From: JBCDHN01 sp964351855
GTDB taxonomy: Bacteria; Verrucomicrobiota; Verrucomicrobiia; Verrucomicrobiales; DEV007
NCBI GenBank assembly: GCA_964351855.1
Contig: CAYGQD010000002.1
Coordinates: forward strand, 1 to 64,000
Direction: 5' to 3'
Length of the DNA: 64,000 bases
Shown here piece by piece: positions 47,025 through 56,134 of the stretch (its first letter is position 1; each line of letters opens with the position of its first letter). The position numbers were made by a program, and so were the translations under genes. The notes beneath the pieces are model-generated. The model was given only the letters and a program-made list of their open reading frames with translations. It was not told the origin of the DNA and made no database searches.

Positions 47025-47492
47025 GGTGTTGCTCGTCTCTTTAAATTGTCCCGAACTGCGGGGGCGTGACAGTTCTTTTCGGCAAATTCTTCGCTACGAA
47101 AGACTCGCGCAAACGGTGAATCCGTCTCTTGCTACGCTTTTCCTGTCACAGTTTTTCCCTGAGTGGCCAATCTTTAGTGTCCGCCACGGAAACGTGGCCT
47201 CCCGGAGTTCGCGTTTCCGACTTCAGCTTTTCGGAGAAAAACGGTTTCATGGTTCTTTTCCGAAGGACGCAAAGCTATCTATCATACCCTGCCCGCCTTG
47301 GTCGGTGCCTTCCACTCTGGTGAAGGGACTCCGGCCAAGGTTTTTTTGGGTGCTGAAGTCGTTTGTTTTCGCCAAAAATGCCCGGATTTGGCATATTGGG
47401 TGCGCGTTCCCCAGACATAGTTTTGTTGAGTTGGTTGTGAAGCGAACCGCCGATGGTATGTTTTTCAGAATACCTAGAAAACGACTAGATTC
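47025..47492. promoter_or_regulatory. Divergent control region between the ECF sigma gene and the OmpA-like operon
   Basis: No gene is supported in this 468-base spacer. An inverted repeat GAACTG/CAGTTC spans 47053-47075 near the sigma gene start. A 6-bp stem with a GAAA tetraloop (GCCACG-GAAA-CGTGGC) sits at 47183-47198. Both the sigma factor and the envelope operon probably start transcription here, perhaps under the same ECF sigma; this is inference. Confidence 0.45.
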
Positions 47493-48644
47493 TTGATACT
47501 CTCCGCCAAACAGACCGGTATTCTGGTGATTCTTTTGCTGCTTACGGGGGCGTTTTCCGCCTATATGAACCAGACGCAACAGGGTTCGGCAGAGCGTTTG
47601 CTTCAGGGGCGGGTGGCGAAGGCCCTCGCATCCGATTCCGCGTTGCAGAACGTGGAACCCGTTTTCGAAGGGTTGCACGGGCGATTGGAAGGGGTCGTGT
47701 CGGATCCCAGTTTGATTGACCACTCCTTGGAGGTCGCTCAGGACGCGGCCTCAGGATCCGCTTCCTTGGAAAATCGGGTAAGGGTGGCCGAGTATTCTGC
47801 TCGGATTCAGGCCGAGTTTGAGGGGAAGGCGCTGGTTTTACGCGGTGAAGTCTCCGATCAGGCCACCCGGGATGAAGTCATCAGCTCGGCCGCCGCGTTG
47901 GAGAACGTTGAAGAAGTTCGCGATGAGTTGTCGATTTCTTCTGAGGTTCGGAGAGCCGGTTGGGCGGCGACCTTTGTTGAGTTTCTGCCTCGGTTGGCAG
48001 AAGCTGCACCCGGCGGAATTGCGGAAGCGACGGATTCCAACTGGTCCTTGGGGGGAGAGGCGATTGATCCGCAGAATCGGCAAAATCTCGTCGCTGCTTG
48101 GGAAAAAATTGTGCCAGCCGGTGCGGACTTGAAGTTGGAGCAATTGACGACGCGTTTGCCCAAACAGGACCTACCGACTGAATCGGAAGTGCCAAAACCG
48201 GAGAATGTAGAGACTCAGGAGCCGCCCTTGGAGAAAGCTATTGTCCTAGCCGATCCGATCGCGGATCTGGCGGAAAGGCTTCAAGGGTTCACCGTTTATT
48301 TTCCGGTTAATTCCAGCCACATGGATGAGCGGGAAAAGGAAAAATTGGTTCAAGCCGCCAATGCGATTCTGGCATTCCAGAAGAAGTATGATTTGGAGTT
48401 GGTGGCCTTCAACGACCAGCAGGGTGATGTCGATTACAACCTTTGGCTAAGTAACAAGCGGGCATCACGGGTGCGAGACGCTCTTCAAGCTCAAGGGGTT
48501 CACGTTCAGCGAACGCGAGTCGAAACGGAACACCTCGAACAAGGGGCCGGAAGCGATGAAGCCGACGAGAGACTGTTGCAGAAGCAACGGCGTGTGGAAC
48601 TGCGGCTCGTTTCCACATCATTAGCTGCCCAAGAAACTCAATGA
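47493..48644 (+). CDS. BON-like and OmpA C-terminal domain envelope protein
   Basis: The 383-residue protein has an N-terminal hydrophobic anchor (about residues 8-25). A central portion resembles BON or OsmY-type domains (LVLRGEVSDQATRDEVISSAAALENVEEVRDEL). A C-terminal OmpA-like peptidoglycan-binding domain runs from about residue 265 (FTVYFPVNSSHMDEREKEKL, YNLWLSNKRASRVRDAL). OmpA domains bind peptidoglycan noncovalently. The start is TTG at 47493; an in-frame TAG at 47475 limits extension. It heads a three-gene unit with a 60-residue membrane protein 4 bases downstream and a tandem-HhH protein after that. Confidence 0.8.
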   Translation: MILSAKQTGILVILLLLTGAFSAYMNQTQQGSAERLLQGRVAKALASDSALQNVEPVFEGLHGRLEGVVSDPSLIDHSLEVAQDAASGSASLENRVRVAEYSARIQAEFEGKALVLRGEVSDQATRDEVISSAAALENVEEVRDELSISSEVRRAGWAATFVEFLPRLAEAAPGGIAEATDSNWSLGGEAIDPQNRQNLVAAWEKIVPAGADLKLEQLTTRLPKQDLPTESEVPKPENVETQEPPLEKAIVLADPIADLAERLQGFTVYFPVNSSHMDEREKEKLVQAANAILAFQKKYDLELVAFNDQQGDVDYNLWLSNKRASRVRDALQAQGVHVQRTRVETEHLEQGAGSDEADERLLQKQRRVELRLVSTSLAAQETQ

Positions 48645-48648
48645 ATTC

Positions 48649-48831
48649 ATGACGTTTGCTTCCATCTTTTTGCCGACACTTATCGGTGCGTCCATTCTGG
48701 CGATCGTGGGGTTCGGAATTGGAGCGTTGATTGGTTGGGTGCTGTGGCATCGTGACCTGGCTGAATCGCGCGAACTGATCGAACGAATTCGTTCCCTGAA
48801 AGAGGAGCTTTCCGTCCTTAAGAAGCGGTAA
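48649..48831 (+). CDS. 60-residue membrane protein
   Basis: This short gene has an ATG four bases after the OmpA-like stop. The first 33 residues form one or two transmembrane segments rich in Gly/Ile (GASILAIVGFGIGALIGWVL). The rest is a charged amphipathic helix (AESRELIERIRSLKEELSVL) with heptad spacing suitable for coiled-coil contacts. Its tight placement between two envelope genes supports a real gene. No family is recognised. Confidence 0.65.
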   Translation: MTFASIFLPTLIGASILAIVGFGIGALIGWVLWHRDLAESRELIERIRSLKEELSVLKKR

Positions 48832-48855
48832 TCCCAGAATTGGTGCCTTGTTGAA

Positions 48856-50430
48856 ATGAGTTTCGAAACCATTATCTTATTGCTCCAGAGTTTCGGTTAC
48901 TGGACCGTCGGATTCTTCGTGGTTTCAATTCTGTTGGGGTTCGCCTTTGCCGGGGATCGATGGAATTTCAGTGCGCGACGCCTGGCTTCCATGCAGATGC
49001 AGCGATCGAAAATGGAAGCGGAGTTGCGTGAATTACAGCAGAGGCAAGACTGGTCGGTGGAAACTCCCAGCGCAGGGAAAGGTGCTGGCGATCTCATCAT
49101 TGATGAAGATGATTTGCTTCCTCCGGTGGGAGCGGCTGGAATCATCGTCGATCCCGGCGGCAAGGGTAAGGTCGATCATCGCGCCATGATCGAAACGCAA
49201 TTTCGAGGTGAACCTGTCGAGGTGGATCCTGAATTTGGGATTCTTTACACCAGTTTACCCCCGGTGATTGACCCGGTGTATTTGATTCGCGGCTTGGGAC
49301 CGAAGGCGGAGCGGAGCCTCAACGCAAGAGGCGTGTTTTGCTTCAAGCAGATTGCGAACTGGTCACCGGGCAACGTGCGGGCCTTTTCCGAAGCGCTTCC
49401 TGAAGGATACGTTGCCATCGAGCGCGACCGGTGGATCGACCAAGCCAAAGAGCTTGGGCAGATCATGGTCGGAAGTGCGGACGCTGAAGACGAAGTGGAT
49501 CATGAATCAAAGATTCTGACGGAGTTTCCCCAGGAACCCGTCCGAGTGGATCCGGACTTCGGCATCCTCTACCCCGGAGAACCTACTTTGCCTGATTCTC
49601 TCGATCGGATCGAAGGCTTGAGTTCGGGAATGGCGGCGAACCTGGCGGAATTGGGGATTCGCCGCTACCCGCAGATTTCGAGTTGGTCCCGCCACAACTT
49701 GGCTCAAGTGGCCTCGAAGCTGGGAATCGCGAAGGAAGAAATCATTGAGCAGTGGTGGCTACCACAAGCTCGCTTGCTGGAATGGGAGCGCCAGACCGCC
49801 AGCCCGGAGTGGGGCATCTCCAAGCCCACGCTGAGCGACTACACCGCAAAGCTAAGGCGCGATTACGCAGGAGAACCGGTTGGGGCAGATATTGGCCTGG
49901 GAATCGTCTACAAGTCAGCTCCTTCAAAGCCCGACAACCTCAAACAGATTCAGGCGATCGACGAGGAAATGGCGGCGACCCTGAACGAGATGGGGATTTG
50001 GAGGTTTCGACAAATCGCGGATTGGTCAGAGGCGAATATCAGAGCGGTGGCTCAACGTTTGAGATTGAGTCGCGAGGTGATCCACGGGCAAGCGTGGGTG
50101 GCCCAGGCGGGGCGGTTGGTGGAGAAGTCCCGGAAGATGGCGGCATTCGCCGGGGAAAGCTACCGGACAGACCGCTATTTGGGAATCGTCTACTACGTGG
50201 CTCCGTTGAATGCCGACAATCTGACGGAGATTCAGGGGGTGACTCCGGAACTGGCGGTGGCGCTCAATCGGGAAGGCGTGTTCACCTTCAAGCAGATCGC
50301 TCTCTGGGAGCCTGAGAATCTGGAAGCCTTTGCCGAGAAAGCTGGCATTGGGGTTGGCCAGATTCGCTACCACGGCTGGTGCTATCAGGCGGAGGCGTTG
50401 CATAGCAAAAAATATGGCGTGTCGGTGTAG
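48856..50430 (+). CDS. Membrane-anchored protein with four tandem helix-hairpin-helix repeats
   Basis: The 524-residue protein begins with one transmembrane helix (about residues 15-32) and a basic coiled segment (40-65). Four copies of a roughly 97-residue unit follow at about 107-204, 215-310, 328-424 and 425-519. Each unit starts with a strand pattern like EPVxVDPxFGILY, then a PDxLxxIxG loop-helix core, then ALNxxGVxxFxQIAxW, the signature of the H3TH/HhH domains filed as predicted 5' DNA nuclease (COG3743/DUF4332-like). Single copies are common; four in series on a membrane anchor is unusual. No nuclease catalytic residues are visible, so a structural or nucleic-acid tethering role is possible. 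Confidence 0.8.
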   Translation: MSFETIILLLQSFGYWTVGFFVVSILLGFAFAGDRWNFSARRLASMQMQRSKMEAELRELQQRQDWSVETPSAGKGAGDLIIDEDDLLPPVGAAGIIVDPGGKGKVDHRAMIETQFRGEPVEVDPEFGILYTSLPPVIDPVYLIRGLGPKAERSLNARGVFCFKQIANWSPGNVRAFSEALPEGYVAIERDRWIDQAKELGQIMVGSADAEDEVDHESKILTEFPQEPVRVDPDFGILYPGEPTLPDSLDRIEGLSSGMAANLAELGIRRYPQISSWSRHNLAQVASKLGIAKEEIIEQWWLPQARLLEWERQTASPEWGISKPTLSDYTAKLRRDYAGEPVGADIGLGIVYKSAPSKPDNLKQIQAIDEEMAATLNEMGIWRFRQIADWSEANIRAVAQRLRLSREVIHGQAWVAQAGRLVEKSRKMAAFAGESYRTDRYLGIVYYVAPLNADNLTEIQGVTPELAVALNREGVFTFKQIALWEPENLEAFAEKAGIGVGQIRYHGWCYQAEALHSKKYGVSV

Positions 50431-50491
50431 TCGCTTTGGAAGCCGCCTTTTCCGGGTTTGACCTGAGGAACCAATTCGCTTTGGTAGGACC

Positions 50492-51523
50492 ATGAAAAAA
50501 CTCAACGTCGGCATTGTCGGATATGGCTGGGCAGCCACGGCTCATCTTGATGCCATCCAGAACACACGATTGGGCAACGTGTCCGCAATTTACTCATCTC
50601 GTGCCGCTGAACTCGATGTCTCGCACCACGGTGGCGACATCCGACTTTACGCCAGTTTCGATGAGATGATCGCGGACCCGACGATCGACGTGATTGATAT
50701 CACCAGCTATCCCAGCCATCACAAAGAGCAGGCCATCAAAGCCGCTGAAGCGGGAAAGCATCTCATTATCGAAAAGCCGCTCGCCATGAGTTTGGAGGAT
50801 TGCAGGGCGATTCGTGATGCGGTCGCCGCCGCAGGAGTGAAGAGCTGCGTTTGCTTCGAATGCCGCTATTCCGGGCAATTCGTCACCACCAAGAAGCTGA
50901 TTGACGATGGCGTTCTCGGCAGTGTCCACTACGGTGAGATCGACTACTATCACGGGGTCGGGCCTTGGTATGGTCAGTTTCGCTGGAACGTGAAGAAGGA
51001 AAATGGGGGAAGCTCACTCCTTTCCGCCGGCTGCCACGCCTTGGATGCCCTTCTGCTTTGCATGGGCGGAGAGGTGGAGAGCGTCACCAGTTACTCAACG
51101 GGATCGAAGAGCGAGATCTTTGGGCAATACGAATACCCCACCACCAGTGTCAATATCTTGAAATTCACCGATGGAAGGGTTGGGAAAACCGCTTCGGTGA
51201 TCGATTGCCTTCAGCCATACTACTTCCACACCCATTTGGTCGGCAGCGAAGGCAGCCTGCTCGATGATAAATTCTACTCCAGCAAGTTCGGTGCGCTCAA
51301 GAAAGACGGATGGAGCCAATTGAACATGGCTCTGATGGATTCCGGCGATGTCGCGGATCATCCGTATCAGGTCCAGTTTGATGCTTTTTTTGATGCGTTG
51401 GAGAAAGGCGAATCCATGCCGCTCACCAGCTTGGAAGAGTCCTACAAAACGTTTGAAGTCATCTTTGCCTGTGATCAATCCGCCGAAGAAGGGCGTGAGG
51501 TCAACATGAGCGAACTTCGATAG
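50492..51523 (+). CDS. Gfo/Idh/MocA-family oxidoreductase
   Basis: The 343-residue protein has the N-terminal Rossmann fold (VGIVGYGWAATAHLDAI, residues 6-22) and the family signature EKPLAMSLEDCRAI near residue 94. The C-terminal alpha/beta substrate domain has a SAGCHALDALL segment containing the catalytic-type histidine. These NAD(P)-dependent enzymes act on sugars, inositols or cyclic polyols. It is followed 80 bases later by a second member of the family, so a carbohydrate pathway is likely, but substrates cannot be named. Confidence 0.92.
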   Translation: MKKLNVGIVGYGWAATAHLDAIQNTRLGNVSAIYSSRAAELDVSHHGGDIRLYASFDEMIADPTIDVIDITSYPSHHKEQAIKAAEAGKHLIIEKPLAMSLEDCRAIRDAVAAAGVKSCVCFECRYSGQFVTTKKLIDDGVLGSVHYGEIDYYHGVGPWYGQFRWNVKKENGGSSLLSAGCHALDALLLCMGGEVESVTSYSTGSKSEIFGQYEYPTTSVNILKFTDGRVGKTASVIDCLQPYYFHTHLVGSEGSLLDDKFYSSKFGALKKDGWSQLNMALMDSGDVADHPYQVQFDAFFDALEKGESMPLTSLEESYKTFEVIFACDQSAEEGREVNMSELR

Positions 51524-51603
51524 GCAGAATGCCAGCATTGAGGAAAAAGGCGGAGGTTGGTTTCGGCCTTGCCTCTCCAGCGATCTCACCCTAAAACAGC
51601 GAA

Positions 51604-52713
51604 ATGAGCCAAGAGAAAATCTGTCGCTGGGGAATCCTCAGCACTGCCGGAATTGCGCGAAAAAACTGGCAGGCCATTTTTCATTCGGGAAACGGAACGC
51701 TTCAGGCGGTCGCCAGTCGTTCCGTGGAGAAAGCGCAACAGTTCATCGACGAATGCCAGGCGGACGTGCGGTTCCCTTCTGCCCCGGAGGCGGTTGGAGA
51801 TTACGAAGAACTGCTCGGGCGTTCGGATATCGATGCCGTCTACATTCCGCTGCCCACAGGAATCCGAAAGGAATGGGTTATTCGGGCGGCGAAAGCGGGA
51901 AGACATGTCCTTTGCGAGAAACCCTGTGCCATCAATGCCGCTGATCTTTCTGAGATGATCGAGGCTTGTCGAGCGAACAACGTTCAATTCATGGACGGCG
52001 TCATGTATATGCATAGCCGCCGCATGAACGCGCTTCGCGAAGTCTTGGACGATGGGGAAAGTATTGGTGAAATTCGCCGAATCGCTTCTCAATTCAGCTT
52101 TTGCGCCCCGACCGATTTTCTGGCTGAAAATATCCGCCTCCATAGTAATCTGGAGCCCGCCGGATGCTTGGGCGACCTAGGGTGGTACACGATCCGTTTC
52201 ACCCTCTGGGTCCTGAACTACGAGATGCCCAGCCATGTCTCGGCCAGGCTCATTTCGGGGGCCAGCCGATCCGACAGTCCTGACAAAGTGCCGACCCAGT
52301 TTAGTGCTGAGCTGTTTTTCAAAAACGACGTCACCGCGAGTTTCTACAATTCGTTTCGCACCGAGCACCAGCAGTGGGCAAAGGTCAGCGGCAGCAAGGG
52401 CCATCTTACCGTAGATGACTTCGTTCTCCCTTACTACGGCAACGAGCTGGATTTCACGGTTTCCAATGCCCATTTCAACGTGCAGAACACCCAAATGGTG
52501 ATGGAACGTCACGATCGGCAAATCGCTGTTTCGGAGTACTCCAACAATCATGCGACCGCTCAAGAAACGCGGTTGTTCCAACGTTTCGGCGATCTCGTCC
52601 TCGGAGGAACTCCCGATGAGCACTGGTCGGACATCGCCCTCAAGACGCAACGGGTGCTCGATGCCTGCCTCGAATCCGCTCGTTCAAACGGGAAAGACGT
52701 CTCTTTGGGTTAG
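51604..52713 (+). CDS. Gfo/Idh/MocA-family oxidoreductase, second copy
   Basis: The 369-residue protein is a different subgroup from its neighbour. Its nucleotide-binding start is WGILSTAGIARKNWQAI, the signature is CEKPCAINAADLSEMIEA near residue 104, and the catalytic loop is GDLGWYTIRFTLW near residue 190. It resembles dehydrogenases of the glucose-fructose oxidoreductase/D-xylose dehydrogenase type, but the lack of a signal peptide argues for a cytoplasmic place. It probably works with the preceding gene. Confidence 0.92.
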   Translation: MSQEKICRWGILSTAGIARKNWQAIFHSGNGTLQAVASRSVEKAQQFIDECQADVRFPSAPEAVGDYEELLGRSDIDAVYIPLPTGIRKEWVIRAAKAGRHVLCEKPCAINAADLSEMIEACRANNVQFMDGVMYMHSRRMNALREVLDDGESIGEIRRIASQFSFCAPTDFLAENIRLHSNLEPAGCLGDLGWYTIRFTLWVLNYEMPSHVSARLISGASRSDSPDKVPTQFSAELFFKNDVTASFYNSFRTEHQQWAKVSGSKGHLTVDDFVLPYYGNELDFTVSNAHFNVQNTQMVMERHDRQIAVSEYSNNHATAQETRLFQRFGDLVLGGTPDEHWSDIALKTQRVLDACLESARSNGKDVSLG

Positions 52714-52780
52714 AGGCACCACTGCGCCACTCGAGGTGCCGTCACGGTTCGTGGGAATTCCTGTCGAAGGCAATTTCTTG

Positions 52781-52810
52781 AACACGAATGATCCCGAATG
52801 AACACGAATC
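52781..52810. repeat. Three tandem 10-base units in the intergenic region
   Basis: AACACGAATG, ATCCCGAATG and AACACGAATC follow one another without spacer. Similar AACACGAATG-type strings are familiar from intergenic DNA of many Planctomycetes, Cyanobacteria and other genomes, where they look like remnants of short interspersed elements. The rest of 52714-52984 contains no gene I can support. Confidence 0.55.
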
Positions 52811-52984
52811 GTGAGTCTGCGAAGTGATCGAACCAATTTGAGACGGAAATCGCGAAGCCATCTTTCCGGCGACCTTTCTGGGCACCGGGTGGGTTGGCGC
52901 TTCGTTCCCCCGGTGCGGGAAATCCGCACGCCGGGATTTGAGGAAATTCAGGTCCCAACGAACCCACCGCTTGATCCACAAAAA

Positions 52985-53015
52985 AGGGGTGACTGGTTCG
53001 AAACCAGCCACCCCT
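52985..53015 (-). terminator. Rho-independent terminator of the outer-membrane protein gene
   Basis: An AGGGGTG/CACCCCT outer stem and CTGGTT/AACCAG inner stem form one long hairpin with single-base bulges on each side. On the minus strand a run of six T residues follows. It lies 44 bases beyond the end of the barrel protein gene and ends its transcript. Confidence 0.88.
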
Positions 53016-53058
53016 GAAACTTATACTCGATCTGATTCGAGATCAGATTGAAATCAAA

Positions 53059-53796
53059 TTAGAAGGAGACAGTAACGCTTGCGCCGCCGTGGACGTCGTC
53101 GTCCTGGCCAGCTGCTTCAAGATCGTCGAGTGGGAAGTTACCACCGACATAGATGTCGAAGGAAGCTGCTTCCGTCATCGCCCAGCTGAGACCAGCGGTC
53201 GCGAAGGCGTGATTGAGGCTGCTAACACCGTAGTAGTTGTCGCCGTAGCTGATTCCAGCGCCGAGTCCAAGCTCAAGGCAATCCGTAAGCGGAATTCCTT
53301 TGCTGGCGTTCAGCTCGTAATACCAACCGTCAGCGGTCTCATCGTAAGCGGTGAAGAAACCGAGGTCGAAGAGACTTCCAACGGAATAGCCGAGGGAGAG
53401 AGCGCCCTCAAGTGCTTCCGTGTCAGCTTCAGCGAAGTAGAACCAGGTAGCTCCGATCGCTGCGTCGAACACCCAGAGTGGGAAGTTCAAGAATGCATAG
53501 ACGTCCAACTCATCAAAGTTGACCGGATTTTGCGTCGGGTTGATGTACCAGGTGCCGAAGTTAAGGCTCAAGGCGTCGTTGAGATCATAATTGAGATCAA
53601 CGCCGGTCCAAGGAGCATTATCGCCGAAGTTCACACCACGGAACAGGTATTCCGTTTCGTAACCAGCAGAAACAGAACCGTAGAACGGCACTGCGCAAAC
53701 TGGATCTTCGATTACAGGCGTTTTGTCGATCACAGGTCCTGCGAGCAGGAGACCTGGAGCTGCAAGTGCCACCAATAGAGTAGTTACTTTCTTCAT
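53059..53796 (-). CDS. Outer-membrane beta-barrel protein (TorF/TIGR02001-like)
   Basis: The 245-residue protein has a signal peptide (about residues 1-20, KKVTTLLVALAAPGLLLAG). Alternating-residue beta strands follow, beginning VSAGYETEYLFRGVNFGDN, which matches the YVFRG start of TIGR02001/TorF putative porins. It ends SVTVSF with a C-terminal phenylalanine, the outer-membrane insertion signal. It is acidic and rich in Tyr, Gly, Asp. It is monocistronic, with its own terminator. Transport or structural function is not known. Confidence 0.85.
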   Translation of the reverse strand: MKKVTTLLVALAAPGLLLAGPVIDKTPVIEDPVCAVPFYGSVSAGYETEYLFRGVNFGDNAPWTGVDLNYDLNDALSLNFGTWYINPTQNPVNFDELDVYAFLNFPLWVFDAAIGATWFYFAEADTEALEGALSLGYSVGSLFDLGFFTAYDETADGWYYELNASKGIPLTDCLELGLGAGISYGDNYYGVSSLNHAFATAGLSWAMTEAASFDIYVGGNFPLDDLEAAGQDDDVHGGASVTVSF

Positions 53797-53975
53797 TGTT
53801 AAGGAGTGTCGATTGTGTTGGTTGTTTTACTCGAAACGTGCGACTCGGATAAAGCAGAAATGGTGCCAACAGGGCTTACAATTTGGTAAATCTGTCAGAA
53901 TTCATTTCCAGGAACGTCACTAGACCGTTCCATCATCCAAGACGATCGGAGTCTAACAGTAGCATTGAGCAGAGA

Positions 53976-55748
53976 TCAACCATTTCTGATAAATTTTCGC
54001 CAATTTCCTATTTCCGTAATATTTCTAGCCACAGGGCTTATGAACGACTCGCACAGAAAACCCGTTTCATAGATCCCGGAAGCCAATTGGACTTTTCCAA
54101 CTCCGAGGGGACTCGGAATCTGGGCGACGAAGTCTCCGAAGCGCTCCGTTGGCAGCGCCCAAACCTCTACATGAATGGCTGCCCCTCCCGTTTCGACCCG
54201 GATCAGTCCAGGCCGGGGAGGAAGCTGATCGGTGGCGGGAAGGGCGTAGAGATTGTAGTCGGGCGACGTTTCCGTTTCCGCAAGAAAGCGTCCGCAGCGC
54301 TCGGTCAGTTGATGATTGAGGGGCAAATCTTGCATGTGAGCTCCACAAACGACGATTTTCGTCCATCCTTGGGCGGGAATCTCCGGTCTCGCAATCGGTT
54401 GATTGCCCTCATATCGCCTCACCAGGTCGAGAAGCCTACGATCTTGAAATACGGGGCCGAACAGGGTGATTCCAATAGGAACGCCCGATTTTAGCCAGCT
54501 GGATGGGCATGCCACCGCGCTGTAGTCCAGCAGGTTCATGAAATTCGTGTAGTAACCGAGGTTCGAATTCAGCTGAATCGGGTTTTCCGCGACTTCAGCC
54601 GCTGTGTAGACGGTTCCGGCAGTCGGAGTGAGGACCAGATCGACGTGGTTCCAGGTCTCGTCTGCGATGCGTTTGAGTTCGCGAAGCCGATATTCCGCGC
54701 GAAACGCATCAGCGGCTCTTGGCTCGCCGCCGCTCTCGATGATTGTTCGGGTCACCGGGTGAAGGATTTCCGGCCGGTTTTTGAGAATGTCTTCGATTGC
54801 CACGAAGCGTTCCGCGACCCAGGGACCTTCGTAAAGAAGGCGCGCCGCTTCTAAAAAGGGGGCGAAGTCGATTTCGATCCGTTCTCCGCCGAGAGCTTCC
54901 ATTTTCGTGACCGCTTCCGCGAACCGCGTTTCCGCCTCGGTGTTCCCAAAAAACTCCAAATGTTCGCTTTTGGGCACTCCAAATCGAAAATGAGCCCCAA
55001 GTGGCGCTGCCGCAGCAGGGTGAGGATCGATGCGAGCATAGGCGTCCTTCGCGTCAAAAACTGCGGCAACGTTGAGGACGGATTCCGCATCGCGCCCATT
55101 GTTCGCGAAAATCGAGACGCAATCGAGGGTTTTGCAGGCCGGAATCACGCCTGAGCAACTGAGAAGACCACGGCTCGGCTTCAATCCCACCAAGTTGTTG
55201 AGCGATGCCGGAATTCGTCCCGAACCGGCGGTATCCGTTCCCAGAGAGAAACTGGCGAACCCGCGCGCCACGGAGACGGCCGACCCCGAGCTGGAACCAC
55301 CGGGAATCACGTCCGGATGATAGGCGTTGGCCGGAAACCCGTAAGGAGACCGAACCCCAACGAGGCCGGTCGCAAATTGATCCAAATTCGTTTTGCCGAT
55401 GGGAATGGCACCCGCATCGATCAGGCGTTGGACGACGAAGGCGGATTGCTCGGGCTCGTAGGCGTATTCCGGGCAGGCGGCGGTCGTGGGAAGTCCCTCC
55501 AGGTCGATATTGTCCTTAATCGCGAACGGAATCCCGTAGAGCGGAAGGTCGGCGGGATCCTTCGCTTCCAGATTCTTGGCAAATTCCAAGAGACGTTCTC
55601 GTGAAAGTCGACTGATCCAGATTCGGCTGGGCTCGGCTTCGGAAATGGCATCGTCCAGGGCTTCCACCAACTGGCTCGGCGTCCATGCTCCTGATTGGTA
55701 GGCTTCGCGAAGCGATTCGAAGTCAAGGTTGGGTAGCTTTCGATTCAT
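53976..55748 (-). CDS. atzF: Allophanate hydrolase
   Basis: The 590-residue protein has an amidase-signature N-terminal domain. The catalytic triad is visible as the conserved Lys in PFAIKDNID (about residue 74), the glycine-serine loop GGSSSGSAVSVA and the nucleophile loop LGTDTAGSGRIPAS. A C-terminal domain of about 130 residues (KIVVCGAHMQDLPLNHQL) is specific to AtzF-type allophanate hydrolases. It converts allophanate to ammonia and CO2, the last step of guanidine or urea carboxylation pathways. Its ATG overlaps the biotin-carrier ORF stop by four bases, so it is coupled to the carboxylase operon. Confidence 0.94.
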   Translation of the reverse strand: MNRKLPNLDFESLREAYQSGAWTPSQLVEALDDAISEAEPSRIWISRLSRERLLEFAKNLEAKDPADLPLYGIPFAIKDNIDLEGLPTTAACPEYAYEPEQSAFVVQRLIDAGAIPIGKTNLDQFATGLVGVRSPYGFPANAYHPDVIPGGSSSGSAVSVARGFASFSLGTDTAGSGRIPASLNNLVGLKPSRGLLSCSGVIPACKTLDCVSIFANNGRDAESVLNVAAVFDAKDAYARIDPHPAAAAPLGAHFRFGVPKSEHLEFFGNTEAETRFAEAVTKMEALGGERIEIDFAPFLEAARLLYEGPWVAERFVAIEDILKNRPEILHPVTRTIIESGGEPRAADAFRAEYRLRELKRIADETWNHVDLVLTPTAGTVYTAAEVAENPIQLNSNLGYYTNFMNLLDYSAVACPSSWLKSGVPIGITLFGPVFQDRRLLDLVRRYEGNQPIARPEIPAQGWTKIVVCGAHMQDLPLNHQLTERCGRFLAETETSPDYNLYALPATDQLPPRPGLIRVETGGAAIHVEVWALPTERFGDFVAQIPSPLGVGKVQLASGIYETGFLCESFISPVARNITEIGNWRKFIRNG

Positions 55749-56038
55749 GAAAGGTCTTCGATTTCGAAAATTGCCAAAATCTGGCCAGCTCGCACCGTGG
55801 CTCCTTCTTCGATCAACAGTTCCCGAACTCGTCCGTTCTCCGATGCGCCAACCGAGATTTCCATCTTCATGCTTTCGACGATGAACAGAGCTTGATCCTC
55901 CTGGACCGAGTCCCCAGCCTCGACCAAGCGTTTCCACAGACTACCCGCGACCGGAGAAGTGACCGCCTCGCAGCCTTCCGGAACCTCGACTTCTTCGCTC
56001 GAAGGAGGAAGTTCCGGTTCTTCCGCTTCGAACGTCAT
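55745..56038 (-). CDS. Biotin carboxyl carrier domain, separated from the carboxylase by a stop codon
   Basis: The 97-residue ORF is a biotinyl domain with VTSPVAGSLWKRLVEAGDSV and the biotin-attachment motif ESMKMEI (Lys58). It lies in the same reading frame as the carboxylase, and the 96 bases between the TAA at 56135 and this ATG encode the family linker (FLREHETSIADFRQAQRQAF). Together they give about 1204 residues, the normal single-chain length. A weak GAAAG precedes the ATG, so it might be translated separately, but a nonsense mutation or sequencing error is as likely. See findings. Confidence 0.8.
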   Translation of the reverse strand: MTFEAEEPELPPSSEEVEVPEGCEAVTSPVAGSLWKRLVEAGDSVQEDQALFIVESMKMEISVGASENGRVRELLIEEGATVRAGQILAIFEIEDLS

Positions 56039-56134
56039 CGCGCCACTTTCTTCCCAGCGTTGTCGTTCCTCATCGAACGCTTGACGCTGGGCTTGGCGAA
56101 AGTCCGCGATGCTGGTTTCGTGTTCGCGAAGGAA

